Source: an uncultured Pigmentiphaga sp.
GTDB taxonomy: Bacteria; Pseudomonadota; Gammaproteobacteria; Burkholderiales; Burkholderiaceae_B
Length of the DNA: 49,083 bases
Assembly (NCBI GenBank): GCA_937891425.1
Contig: CALAGD010000103.1
Span: forward strand, 1 to 49,083
Direction of reading: 5' to 3'
The notes under the pieces are model-generated. The model was not told where the DNA came from. It saw only the letters and a list, made by a program, of their open reading frames with translations, and ran no database searches. Each line of letters begins with the position of its first letter. Positions within the stretch are counted from its first letter, which is position 1. The translations under genes were made by a program, and so were the position numbers. This document shows, piece after piece, positions 34,792 to 42,829 of the stretch.

Positions 34792-36378
34792 ATGAGACTG
34801 ATTCCGATGTCGGCTGCCTGCCTGCTGGCAGCAACCCACTGGCTGGGCGGGCACGCCCTGGCCGAGACGCCCCAGCGGGGCGGCGAGTTCGTCTACGCCG
34901 TATCGCAGGGCGATCCGTCCACGCTGGATTGCCATGCAAGTTCCACAATTACCACCACATTGAGGATAGGGCCGCACTACTCGACCTTGCTGAAGATCGA
35001 CCCGGCGAATTATCCCAAGGTCGTGGGCGACGTTGCCAAGGAATGGACCATCTCCGACGACGGGCTGGTCTACACGTTCAAGCTGCATCCGAACATCAAG
35101 TTCCATGATGGCAGCAAGCTCGATTCGGAAGACGTGAAAGTATCGCTGGATCGCTTGCGTGCGCCCCCTCCGGGCGTGTTCTCTGCGCGCCAGAGCCTGT
35201 ACTCCGACATCGAGTCGGTCGAGGCGCCAGACCCGGAAACCGTGGTGGTCAGGCTTTCGAAGCCCAACGCTTCCATGCTCGAGATCCTGGCGGTGCCCAC
35301 GGGTTGTATCTACTCGGCGGAGCTGCTGAGAACCGATCCTGACTATCCGGCCAAGAAGGTCATGGGATCGGGTCCGTTCCGCTTTGTCAGCTACACACCG
35401 GGCAAGGAGTGGGTTGCCGAGCGTTTCGACGACTACTTTGTCGAGGGCAAGCCCTATCTTGATCGCGTGCGCTCGCTCACGCTGACCACGCCGGCCATGA
35501 TCAACGCGATTGCGTCGGGTCAGGTCATGACCGATTTCCGCGGCATGACGGAGGCAGATGCCCAGCGCATTGTCGAGGCCAGGGGCGACGGCGTGAAGAT
35601 CTATCGCACGAACGGCTCGCACAACCTCCTGCTGCTGGTACTGCCCAATCTCGAAAACCCGGCCCTGAAGGATCCACGCGTGCGCAAGGCTCTGGCCATG
35701 GCGCTCGACCATTGGGGTGGCTCCAGGCTGGTGGCGCGTTCCACGCACTCCAACTATCCGGGCGGACTGTTGCGGCCCGGTTCGGAGTTCGCGCGTACGC
35801 CTGAAGAGTTGAGCAAGCTGCCTGGTTTCAGTCGTGACATGAAGACAGCACGCGAGCAGGCACGCGCGCTGCTCAAGGAGGCAGGATACGAAAAAGGCCT
35901 GACATTGCGTTTCCTGAATCGGCGCCCGTTCCCGTACGTGGGGGTCTTCCTCATCGACCAGTGGCGGCAGATCGGCGTGAACGTCGAACACCAGCAGCCC
36001 GAGGATCCGCAATTCTTCGCGCGGCGTGATGCCGGTGATTTCGACGTGATGCTGAATGCCTTCCCCGATTTCTCCGGTGATCCCACCATCCAGTGGGGCG
36101 GTTTCCTCTCGTATCCCGAGAACAAATCCAACTTCGGCCGCTTCAGCGATCCGAAAGTGGACGAATACTACGAACGCCAGAAGCGCGAGATGGATCCGGC
36201 CAAGCGCAAGCAGATTCTGCAGGAAGCTGAAGCCTACATCCTGGAGCAGGGCTATGCGATGCCGTTCATGTGGGGTAACCGGGTGATGGTTGTGGATTCA
36301 CGCGTGCAGAACTACCACGTGACACCGTCCAACTGGGTGGGCCTGGACTTCGCCGATCTCTGGCTTAAGCAGAACTGA
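34792..36378 (+). CDS. Dipeptide/opine-type ABC transporter substrate-binding protein
   Basis: This 528-residue periplasmic binding protein of the SBP_bac_5 family has a signal peptide (about 1-26, cleavage near GHALAE). The mature start is TPQRGGEFVYAVSQGDPSTL, and the family segment EWTISDDGLVYTFKLHPNIKFHDG lies at about 83-106. It sets the specificity of the importer. The family takes peptides, opines, nickel, sugars and other compounds, so the substrate is unknown; its place beside a catabolic cluster suggests a carboxylated carbon source. GGAGGAG upstream favours the ATG at 34792 over 34774. It is last in the operon. Confidence 0.9.
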   Translation: MRLIPMSAACLLAATHWLGGHALAETPQRGGEFVYAVSQGDPSTLDCHASSTITTTLRIGPHYSTLLKIDPANYPKVVGDVAKEWTISDDGLVYTFKLHPNIKFHDGSKLDSEDVKVSLDRLRAPPPGVFSARQSLYSDIESVEAPDPETVVVRLSKPNASMLEILAVPTGCIYSAELLRTDPDYPAKKVMGSGPFRFVSYTPGKEWVAERFDDYFVEGKPYLDRVRSLTLTTPAMINAIASGQVMTDFRGMTEADAQRIVEARGDGVKIYRTNGSHNLLLLVLPNLENPALKDPRVRKALAMALDHWGGSRLVARSTHSNYPGGLLRPGSEFARTPEELSKLPGFSRDMKTAREQARALLKEAGYEKGLTLRFLNRRPFPYVGVFLIDQWRQIGVNVEHQQPEDPQFFARRDAGDFDVMLNAFPDFSGDPTIQWGGFLSYPENKSNFGRFSDPKVDEYYERQKREMDPAKRKQILQEAEAYILEQGYAMPFMWGNRVMVVDSRVQNYHVTPSNWVGLDFADLWLKQN

Positions 36379-36394
36379 GGCCGAGGCAGCGCGG

Positions 36395-36425
36395 GTGGAA
36401 TTGCGGCGGATTGCCGCAATTCCAC
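36395..36425 (+). terminator. Strong hairpin after the dpp-type operon
   Basis: GTGGAATTGCGGC and GCCGCAATTCCAC form a perfect 13-base-pair stem with a 5-base loop, 17 bases after the binding-protein stop. There is no T-run, so it may end the transcript only with Rho or may protect its 3' end. Confidence 0.5.
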
Positions 36426-36491
36426 GCGTGGCTGGCCGACAGTCGGTGCCGGGCCGCAGTGCAGTCTGCATGGCGCGGATCCCGGTATCCG

Positions 36492-36522
36492 CAAATTGTT
36501 CATACAAATTGTTCGTACAAAT
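36492..36522. repeat. Tandem 13-base repeat with TTGT-N4-ACAA symmetry
   Basis: CAAATTGTTCATA (36492-36504) is followed directly by CAAATTGTTCGTA (36505-36517) and then CAAAT. Each unit with the next gives TTGTTC(A/G)TACAA, an inverted half-site pattern seen in GntR-type operators. It sits between convergent genes. Confidence 0.55.
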
Positions 36523-36555
36523 AAGAATCCCCCGCAACACTTGCGGGGGATTCTT
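36523..36555 (-). terminator. Bidirectional intrinsic terminator between convergent operons
   Basis: A perfect 15-base-pair stem (36523-36537 with 36541-36555, three-base loop) with a GC-rich core lies 30 bases past the minus-strand dehydrogenase stop. On the minus strand it is followed by ATTTGT; on the plus strand its end is TTCTTCATTT. It probably serves both operons. Confidence 0.85.
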
Positions 36556-36584
36556 CATTTGGGAATGGGGCCGATCGTGGGCGC

Positions 36585-37931
36585 TCAAAGCTGGTTGAAG
36601 CGTCCGCCTTCGCGTGCAAGGCGTGCCAGCAGCGGGCTGGGTTCCCAGTAGTCGCCGCCCTGTTCACGGTGCAGGCGTTCGACGTCGGCGTACACCTGAT
36701 CGAGTCCGATCTGATCGGCCAGGTACATCGGGCCGCCACGCTCCTTGGGGAAGCCGTAGCCCGTGACATACACGATGTCGATGTCGCTGGCGCGCAGGGC
36801 GATGCCTTTCTCAAGCAGGCGCGCGCCCTCGTTGATCATGCCGTAGATGCAGCGCTTGAGAATCTCCTCTTCGCTGATCGGACGGCGGGTGATGCCCAGG
36901 CGGGCCGAGTAGTCGACGATGAACGCCTCAACTTCCGGGTCGCGGTGTGGCGTACGGTCGCCCGGCTCATAGCGGTACCAGCCTTTTCCGGTCTTTTGGC
37001 CCAGCCGGCCCAGATCACACAGGTGCAGGATGATGTCGTTGTACCGCCGGCCGGGTGGGCGCGTGGCCATCTGTGCCTTGCGGGTATGGTAACCGACGTC
37101 ATTGCCGGCGAGGTCGTGCACGGCAAAAATGCCCATGGCGTACCCGAACCGGGTCAGTGCTGCGTCGACCTCGTGCGGAAACGCGCCTTCCTCCAGCAGA
37201 AAATGCGCTTCGCGCGTGTAGTTGCGGAACAATGCGTTGCCAATGAAACCGGGGTAGATCCTGGCCAGGACCGAAACCTTGCCGAGGCGGCGGCCCAGGT
37301 CCATGAGGGTGGCGACGACATCAGGCGCCGAATGCGATGTGCGGACAACTTCCAGCAGGCGCTGCACATGGGCGGGGCTGAAGAAGTGGGCACCGACCAC
37401 ATCGGCCGGGCGGGACGTGACAGCCGCGATTTCATCGATGTCCAGGCCGGAGGTGTTGGTGGCGAGGATGGCGCCGGTGCGGCAGACTGCGTCGAGGCGG
37501 CGGAAGATGTCCTGTTTCAGACCCATGTCCTCGAACACGGCCTCGATGACCAGGTCGACATCTGCCAGTTCGTCGAGCGAGGTGGCCCCGCGAATGAGTG
37601 CAAGGCGCCGATCGACGTCTTCCTGGGTCAGGCGGCCGCGCTTCACGCTGCTCGCATAGGTGTCGCGAATGCGTTGCAGGCCGCGCTCCAGTGCTTCCTC
37701 GTTCTGGTCGATGATGACGGCGGGGATGCCTGCGTTGGCGAACGACATGGCAATGCCGCCGCCCATGGTGCCCGCGCCAACGATGCCCACTGAATGGACG
37801 GGCCTGCGGGGTGTGTCGGCCGGAATGTCGGGAATGTGCGCGGCTGCCTTCGCCGCGGCGTCGACATGGGTCAGGGCGGCGGCGCGGGCCGCGTCATCGA
37901 CGGGCCGGAGCAAGGAAGAGGTGGTATCCAT
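36585..37931 (-). CDS. 3-hydroxyacyl-CoA dehydrogenase
   Basis: It oxidises L-3-hydroxyacyl-CoA to 3-ketoacyl-CoA with NAD. The 448-residue protein has a 45-residue N-terminal lead, a Rossmann domain with GAGTMG (52-57), the segment IEAVFED and catalytic His in GAHFFSPAHVQRLLEVVR (about 182-199). Two C-terminal helical domains follow (PGFIGN, then a second with YGFPKERGGP). It resembles the dehydrogenase half of FadB/FadJ without the crotonase half, and a separate enoyl-CoA hydratase is encoded 10 bases upstream. It is the last gene of the five-gene minus-strand operon. Confidence 0.92.
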   Translation of the reverse strand: MDTTSSLLRPVDDAARAAALTHVDAAAKAAAHIPDIPADTPRRPVHSVGIVGAGTMGGGIAMSFANAGIPAVIIDQNEEALERGLQRIRDTYASSVKRGRLTQEDVDRRLALIRGATSLDELADVDLVIEAVFEDMGLKQDIFRRLDAVCRTGAILATNTSGLDIDEIAAVTSRPADVVGAHFFSPAHVQRLLEVVRTSHSAPDVVATLMDLGRRLGKVSVLARIYPGFIGNALFRNYTREAHFLLEEGAFPHEVDAALTRFGYAMGIFAVHDLAGNDVGYHTRKAQMATRPPGRRYNDIILHLCDLGRLGQKTGKGWYRYEPGDRTPHRDPEVEAFIVDYSARLGITRRPISEEEILKRCIYGMINEGARLLEKGIALRASDIDIVYVTGYGFPKERGGPMYLADQIGLDQVYADVERLHREQGGDYWEPSPLLARLAREGGRFNQL

Positions 37932-37941
37932 GGGAACGGCC

Positions 37942-38730
37942 TTATTTCTTGGGTGGAATCAGCGGTTCTGCGCGTTTCTCGACGAATGCGCGCAGGCGTT
38001 CCGCGGCTTCGGGCGAACGCTGCATGTTCGAGCACAGATACTCCATGAACAGACCATCGTCGTGCGACAGGTCGTTGACGCGCGGCAGCACGTTGGTGAT
38101 TCGCCAGTTGGTGTCGTGTGTGTTCTGCGCGATGCGGCCGGCCAGTTCGCGGGCTTTCTCCAGCGCCTTGCCCGCCGGGGTGATGTACCGCACGATGTGT
38201 ACGCGTTCGGCCTCTTCGGGGCTCAGCAGGCGGCCGGTCAGCATCATGTCAGCCATGACGCTGTAGCCGATCACGCGCTGGATGCGCACGGTACCGCCAC
38301 CACCCACGAAAATGCCGCGCTGGGCTTCGGGCAGGCCGAAGAAGGCGGACTCGTCGCACACGCGGATATGCGCAGCGCAGGCAAGTTCCAGCCCGCCGCC
38401 GACGACCGCTCCGTGCAGTGCGGCCACGTAGGGGATGGTACCGCGGGCGATGGTGTCGAACACCTCGTGCCAGGAGTGCCGCCGGCCGTGGCGCGGGCGC
38501 TTGACCTGGCCCGTCGCACGGGCCAGCGCTTCAGCGAGGTCGAGCCCTGCGGAGAAACAGTTGCCGTGGCCGAACAGCACGCCCACGTCTGCTTCATCGG
38601 AGGCGCGCAGAACGGCTTCCCGCAATGCGTTGATGCATGCTTCGTTGAGTGCATTGCGCTTGTCCGGGCGGTTCAGGCCGATCAGGGCGATGCGGCCATC
38701 GAGTTCGTAGGTCACCAGAGGTTCAGACAT
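37942..38730 (-). CDS. Enoyl-CoA hydratase
   Basis: The 262-residue crotonase-family enzyme should hydrate a 2-enoyl-CoA to 3-hydroxyacyl-CoA. Both catalytic glutamates are present: GGGLELACA (about 111-119) and FFGLPEAQRG (about 128-137). The oxyanion-hole region is NCFSAGLDL. In this it differs from the degenerate crotonase at 29610-30377. It sits between the Rieske oxygenase and the hydroxyacyl-CoA dehydrogenase genes in one operon, as a beta-oxidation step needs. Confidence 0.9.
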   Translation of the reverse strand: MSEPLVTYELDGRIALIGLNRPDKRNALNEACINALREAVLRASDEADVGVLFGHGNCFSAGLDLAEALARATGQVKRPRHGRRHSWHEVFDTIARGTIPYVAALHGAVVGGGLELACAAHIRVCDESAFFGLPEAQRGIFVGGGGTVRIQRVIGYSVMADMMLTGRLLSPEEAERVHIVRYITPAGKALEKARELAGRIAQNTHDTNWRITNVLPRVNDLSHDDGLFMEYLCSNMQRSPEAAERLRAFVEKRAEPLIPPKK

Positions 38731-38778
38731 GACAAATTTCCTGGAATGCAGTGAAACAACGGCCGTGATCAGGAATGA

Positions 38779-40059
38779 TCAGAGCTCGATGATGTTCTGG
38801 TCACGCAGGCGAATGCCGGCGGCTTCCTCGTATTGCCGTTTGACCCAGTCCGGCTGGCCGGCATGGAACAGGAAGTGGTACAGCAGCCTGTGCCACTTCG
38901 GTTCCTTCTCGTATTCGGCCAGGGGCAGCCCGTCGAGGAAAAACCAGCGGTGATCGCTGGGCAGTACGATCCGGTGGTTGGCGGCCGGGTCGCGGATCAC
39001 GCCCTTGGGGTCGCGTCCGGCACGCACGGCGTCGATGTCCTCGAACAGCTGGCGGCGCAGCATGGCGATGCCCTGGTCGCTGGCGCCCAGGTTTTCCCGG
39101 GAGCGGTCGGTGATGCGGCCCTGACCTACCCAGGCCACGATGTCCTGATTGATGATGTGGGTGGTGATCCAGCGGCCATGCTCGTCGCGGATGGGCGAGT
39201 ACCAGGACGGAATGGTCTTCTGCTCGAAGGGTTCACGCTCCTTGGGCAGACGGATGAAGAACCAGCCCACGCTGAGCATGTTTTCGTCATCAATGGGCAC
39301 GCGCCACTCGAAATGATCGCCAAGGAAGAAGCCGTTGGGCCAGAGGCAGACGCGCCCGATGGTCCAGAGCGGGTTGTTCTCGTCGGTGTCTTCGGTGATG
39401 CGCTTGTAGATGAACCCGTACTCGAACGGTTCGAACGCCAGTTTCAGGTGGGTCGGGGCATACGGACCCGGCTTGTTGCGCTGGCGCAGCGTCCAGTTGG
39501 CATGCGTCCATTCGAAATGTACCGGATCGATGGAGTTCTCCTGGGCCTGCAGCCAGTTGCAGGGCACTTCGGAAAATACGATCTGCACGAAACCGTTCTT
39601 CCAGTAGAAGGGCTCCCAGTCGGGCAGTTCGGGCGCGGGTTCGGGCCCGATATAGGCCCACAAAAGCCCGCCGAGCGCCTTCACTTTGTACGACCGCAGG
39701 CGGATGCGCTCCCGGAAACGACCATCGGGTGATACGACGTCTTCATATGGTGCGGCCAGGCAACGACCGTCGTGGCCGAAATACCATCCGTGGTAGCTGC
39801 AGCGCACGCCTTCGGACTCGACCATGCCGTAGCTGAGGTCGGCCCGGCGATGGGCGCAGTGGCGCTCCAGCAGACCGTAGCGTCCCTGGAGATCCCGGAA
39901 CAGCACAAGATCTTCCCCCATCAGGCGCACGGCCTTGGTGGGCGAGCGTTCCAGCTCATCCACGGCAGCGACCGGGTGCCAGTAGTGCCGCAGCACCTCA
40001 CCCATCGGGGTGCCGGGGCCCACACGCGTCAGTTCGGCGTTCTTTTCAGGACTGAGCAT
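38779..40059 (-). CDS. Rieske non-haem iron oxygenase, alpha subunit (phthalate dioxygenase-like), copy 1
   Basis: The 426-residue oxygenase component has the Rieske cluster ligands Cys68, His70, Cys87 and His90 (CAHRRADL and CSYHGW). The mononuclear iron site has Asp178, His181 and His186 (NSIDPVHFEWTH), where Asp178 corresponds to the inter-subunit electron bridge. The N-terminal GTPMGEVLRHYWHPVA and overall length suit the phthalate 4,5-dioxygenase/LigX-type demethylase group, so hydroxylation or O-demethylation of a carboxylated aromatic is likely. It needs a reductase, and none is encoded nearby. A GGAGGAG lies upstream of the ATG. The second oxygenase gene ends 37 bases upstream. Confidence 0.9.
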   Translation of the reverse strand: MLSPEKNAELTRVGPGTPMGEVLRHYWHPVAAVDELERSPTKAVRLMGEDLVLFRDLQGRYGLLERHCAHRRADLSYGMVESEGVRCSYHGWYFGHDGRCLAAPYEDVVSPDGRFRERIRLRSYKVKALGGLLWAYIGPEPAPELPDWEPFYWKNGFVQIVFSEVPCNWLQAQENSIDPVHFEWTHANWTLRQRNKPGPYAPTHLKLAFEPFEYGFIYKRITEDTDENNPLWTIGRVCLWPNGFFLGDHFEWRVPIDDENMLSVGWFFIRLPKEREPFEQKTIPSWYSPIRDEHGRWITTHIINQDIVAWVGQGRITDRSRENLGASDQGIAMLRRQLFEDIDAVRAGRDPKGVIRDPAANHRIVLPSDHRWFFLDGLPLAEYEKEPKWHRLLYHFLFHAGQPDWVKRQYEEAAGIRLRDQNIIEL

Positions 40060-40096
40060 AGGCGTCTGTCTCCTCCACTCTCAGCGGCCGGACCGT

Positions 40097-41362
40097 TCAG
40101 GTCTGGCTGACGGTCTCGGCCGACTTCTTGCAGACCAGCGCGCGCCAGTCTTCACCGGGCCGCAGGAGGCCTCCGATGGATTCGACCTGGCGGTAGTCGA
40201 GATCGGGATTGTCGGCCAGCGTGGGAACCTTGCCCTCCATGAATTCGCGTACCGAGCGGAGCAATTGCTGGCGCACCTTCACGACGGCGGCGTCAGCCGA
40301 GCAGAGCTGTTCGTCGGTGCGGTCGTGAATGGGGCCCTGGCTCAGGAACATCGCGAAATCCTCCGTAGCCAGGTGCTGCGGAAAACCGCTGGCATGTCCT
40401 CGCTTCATCAGTTCGCGGTTCTGGCCCCAGGCATTGTTCGCATCGCCCGGAGGCAGGGGCGGGTAATTCCAGACATCGGGTGAGGCCGACATGATGGTCA
40501 TGCCCAGCGGGCGATGCGGGTTGAACTGCACGAACCAGGCGCGGTGGTGCGTGTCGTCGACCGGAGTCGAGAAAAATACGGTCGTGGGACCGAGTGGCTC
40601 GGGAGGACAGATCACGCCGTACCAGGGCATGACGAAATTGTTGATGCGGGCGTAGGTCGTGCTGTCGGGCATGCTGCGCAAAGCGGCGTAGCGAAAGCCG
40701 TAGGGGCGGTCTTCGAACTCCATACGCGGCGCCAGCACTTTCGTCATGTTGATGCGCTGGTTGGCTGAGCTGCCGGAGGTGATTTGAGTGGTCGATTCGT
40801 GCAGTACTCCCACGTGCGAAGAATCCATCGAGGCCTCGACCGCCTGCAACCAGTTGGTGGGCACCTCCACGCTCGTGACCGAGCGGTGCTCTTCGGGCAG
40901 ATAGGTAAAGGGCAGGTCGGGGAAACGGGGCGGTTTGTCGCCCTTGCCCAGCCACACCCACACGATCCCGCCACGCTCTTCTACCCGGTAGCTGTTGAAG
41001 CGCACGTTGCGGCAGAAGCGCTCCTGGTCACCTACCTGGTTGGGTGCCTCGACCAGCCGGCCCTCAACGCTGAACTTCCAGCCGTGGTAGATGCAGCGCA
41101 GCGCGTTGTCCTCATTCTGGGCCAGCACCAGCGACGCCTTGCGATGCGGACACAGTTCGTCGAAGCAGGCGACTCGACCGTCGTGGGCCCGAAATACCAC
41201 ATAGTTCGAGCCCAGCAGGCGTACGCGGACGGGGGCGCCACCCGCTTCGAGCTTGAGCGACGGCACCGCCGGCAGCCAGTAGTACTGACGGAACATTTCT
41301 CCCATGGGCGCACCATTCTCGACGCGCGTCAGAAGATCGTTTTCTTCTCGGGTAATCGCCAT
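40097..41362 (-). CDS. Rieske non-haem iron oxygenase, alpha subunit (phthalate dioxygenase-like), copy 2
   Basis: The 421-residue oxygenase component has Rieske ligands Cys71, His73, Cys90 and His93 (CPHRKASL and CIYHGW) and iron-site residues Asp180, His183 and His188 (ASMDSSHVGVLHES). It resembles phthalate 4,5-dioxygenase oxygenase (Pht3) in length and in the GAPMGEMFRQYYWLPA start. It differs widely from copy 1 (for example DSSHVGVLH versus DPVHFEWTH at the iron site), so the two are not a recent duplication and probably act on different substrates or steps. AGGAG seven bases before the ATG supports the start. Confidence 0.9.
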   Translation of the reverse strand: MAITREENDLLTRVENGAPMGEMFRQYYWLPAVPSLKLEAGGAPVRVRLLGSNYVVFRAHDGRVACFDELCPHRKASLVLAQNEDNALRCIYHGWKFSVEGRLVEAPNQVGDQERFCRNVRFNSYRVEERGGIVWVWLGKGDKPPRFPDLPFTYLPEEHRSVTSVEVPTNWLQAVEASMDSSHVGVLHESTTQITSGSSANQRINMTKVLAPRMEFEDRPYGFRYAALRSMPDSTTYARINNFVMPWYGVICPPEPLGPTTVFFSTPVDDTHHRAWFVQFNPHRPLGMTIMSASPDVWNYPPLPPGDANNAWGQNRELMKRGHASGFPQHLATEDFAMFLSQGPIHDRTDEQLCSADAAVVKVRQQLLRSVREFMEGKVPTLADNPDLDYRQVESIGGLLRPGEDWRALVCKKSAETVSQT

Positions 41363-41446
41363 GATGTCTCTCCTGTAGAGCTGGGTCGCGCCAGGCGTGC
41401 TGGCAGGCCCGCGGACGGGTTGGCGGGCCAGGAATACGACCCGATG

Positions 41447-42457
41447 TCAGGCTTCCGGATCTTTCCGGAAAGCACGGGTGTACAGCCGGCGGCAATTGCA
41501 TTCGAAGATGTTGCGGCGGGCTTCATCGCTGAGCCACGCAATACTCTCGATGACCGGCTTGAGATCGTCGAAGTCGCGCCCCGTTTCAGGGTTGCGCGCA
41601 CTTCCGGTGCCCGGCTTCTCGGTACCGAACAGTACGTTGCGGTCGCCGGCAACCTTGATGAGCAGCTCGAGGGAGTCCTGCGAGTAGTTGCAGGTGTCGA
41701 AGTACAGCCGCTTCAGCTTCTCGTCGAAGGGCACCGGTTCGCCCCTGCGTACGGCCCAGGCGCGGAAACGGCCCATCTGGTAGGGAATCGCGCCGCCGCC
41801 ATGAGCGACCACGATCTTGAGGTTGGGGAACTTCTCGAAGACCTCGGAGCCGGGATCCAGCAGCGAGATTACGGCAATGCTTTCTTCGTTGATGAACTTG
41901 AGCGTGTAGGACTCACGTGGCTGGCAGCTGCCCGCAGAGTGGATGAGCCCGGGAACGTCCAGCCGCGTCATGGCTTCATAGAGCGGATACCAGAACGGAT
42001 CGCCCAGGCCGGGAGGCGGGGCTTCTGCACCTTCGGTGGGATCGGGGTTGATCAGGCAGCCGACGAAGCCCAGCTCGTTGACGCAGCGCTCCAGTTCGGC
42101 CACGACCCTGACCGATGGGCATTCCTTGCGGTGCTGGGGCAACCCGGCAACGCCACGGAAGCGATCGGGGAACATCTCGACCACCGCATGGATGAGGTTG
42201 TTGCAGTAGCGTGTCCAGAGCTCGGTGACCTTGGGTGGGTTGAGCGAGTGCATCTGCAGGTAGGGCCGGGGCGAAATGAACTGGACGTCGGTACCCAGTT
42301 CGTCCATTTGGCGGACCAGCGCTTCGGTGACCTTGCGGAGCGACTCCATGGGAATCTTGGGAGTCACGCTGGGGTTGGCCCGGCCCCCGACGAGTTCCGC
42401 CATGTAGCGAAAACTCTCGGGGGGCATGACGATGTGGGCATGCATGTCGATGATCAC
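41447..42457 (-). CDS. Amidohydrolase family 2 protein, 4-oxalomesaconate hydratase (LigJ)-like
   Basis: The 336-residue metal-dependent TIM-barrel protein starts from GTG with AGGAGG five to six bases upstream. Metal ligands are visible as HAH (His6, His8), His in GLIHSAG, His in VAHGGGAIPYQ and an acidic residue in FGTEKPG. The sequence DVQFISPRPYLQMHS and the segments CLINPDP and VAHGGGAIPYQMGRF closely follow LigJ, which hydrates 4-oxalomesaconate in the protocatechuate 4,5-cleavage route. Relatives also include ACMSD-type decarboxylases, so hydratase, hydrolase or decarboxylase remain options. It is the first gene of the minus-strand operon, behind a strong palindrome. Confidence 0.82.
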   Translation of the reverse strand: MIIDMHAHIVMPPESFRYMAELVGGRANPSVTPKIPMESLRKVTEALVRQMDELGTDVQFISPRPYLQMHSLNPPKVTELWTRYCNNLIHAVVEMFPDRFRGVAGLPQHRKECPSVRVVAELERCVNELGFVGCLINPDPTEGAEAPPPGLGDPFWYPLYEAMTRLDVPGLIHSAGSCQPRESYTLKFINEESIAVISLLDPGSEVFEKFPNLKIVVAHGGGAIPYQMGRFRAWAVRRGEPVPFDEKLKRLYFDTCNYSQDSLELLIKVAGDRNVLFGTEKPGTGSARNPETGRDFDDLKPVIESIAWLSDEARRNIFECNCRRLYTRAFRKDPEA

Positions 42458-42486
42458 GAAGACCTCCTTGCGGTGGGGATGCTGCC

Positions 42487-42508
42487 TGTTTGATCGTTTG
42501 ATCAAACA
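42487..42508. promoter_or_regulatory. Perfect inverted repeat upstream of the amidohydrolase operon (candidate operator)
   Basis: Arms TGTTTGATC and GATCAAACA flank GTTT, 30-51 bases before the GTG start. Nine-base perfect symmetry in an AT-rich promoter region is typical of a repressor site such as TetR, IclR or GntR types. The regulator is not encoded in the window. Confidence 0.6.
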
Positions 42509-42524
42509 AATATACAAGTAAATT

Positions 42525-42539
42525 CGTGTGGCATGCAAT
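42525..42539 (+). promoter_or_regulatory. Putative operator near the amidohydrolase promoter
   Basis: CGTGTGGCATGCAAT resembles the motif at 30597-30608 and 42776-42790. It lies about 70-80 bases before the amidohydrolase start, just upstream of the palindrome at 42487-42508. Confidence 0.35.
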
Positions 42540-42775
42540 ATTCAACCGAAATGACCGTGTCTGTTACAGAAATCGGGTTAGGTGGTGCCCGGAGTGATGC
42601 ATGTGGGGAATCCGCAAGAGCGGGGTCATGGCGCATTACTAGGGTTTATACGAATGTCGTGGGATGTTGCGGTGCACAGCCAGCATTCATAAATGTCTGA
42701 TTAATTTCGGATTATTCATATCGTGGCAACTATAGGTGCACTACGTTCAGACAGGGTGTCGTTGAAAATCGGAAT

Positions 42776-42790
42776 ACTGTATGCCACAAT
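42776..42790 (-). promoter_or_regulatory. Putative operator before the acyl-CoA ligase operon
   Basis: Read on minus this is ATTGTGGCATACAGT. It shares 12 consecutive bases (GTATGCCACAAT on plus) with the site at 30597-30608 before the dpp-type operon. It lies 40-54 bases before the chosen ligase start. Confidence 0.5.
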
Positions 42791-42829
42791 CAACATGTGA
42801 AATACAAAAATAGAACGAGGTCCATTTTC

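Larger units (their letters stand above)
42509..42829. other. AT-rich divergent promoter region
   Basis: About 320 bases separate the two catabolic operons. The region is distinctly more AT-rich than its surroundings and has no credible gene. It holds two copies of the motif near TTGTGGCATACA: 42525-42539 (CGTGTGGCATGCAAT, plus) and 42776-42790 (ATTGTGGCATACAGT when read on minus). A weaker TCGTGGCAACTA starts at 42721. Several AT-rich stretches could supply -10 elements. Confidence 0.6.

Noticed and set aside
40784..42493. 569-codon plus-strand frame opposite the second oxygenase and the amidohydrolase
   Set aside because: Antisense to strong Rieske and amidohydrolase motifs; no ribosome site or family match.
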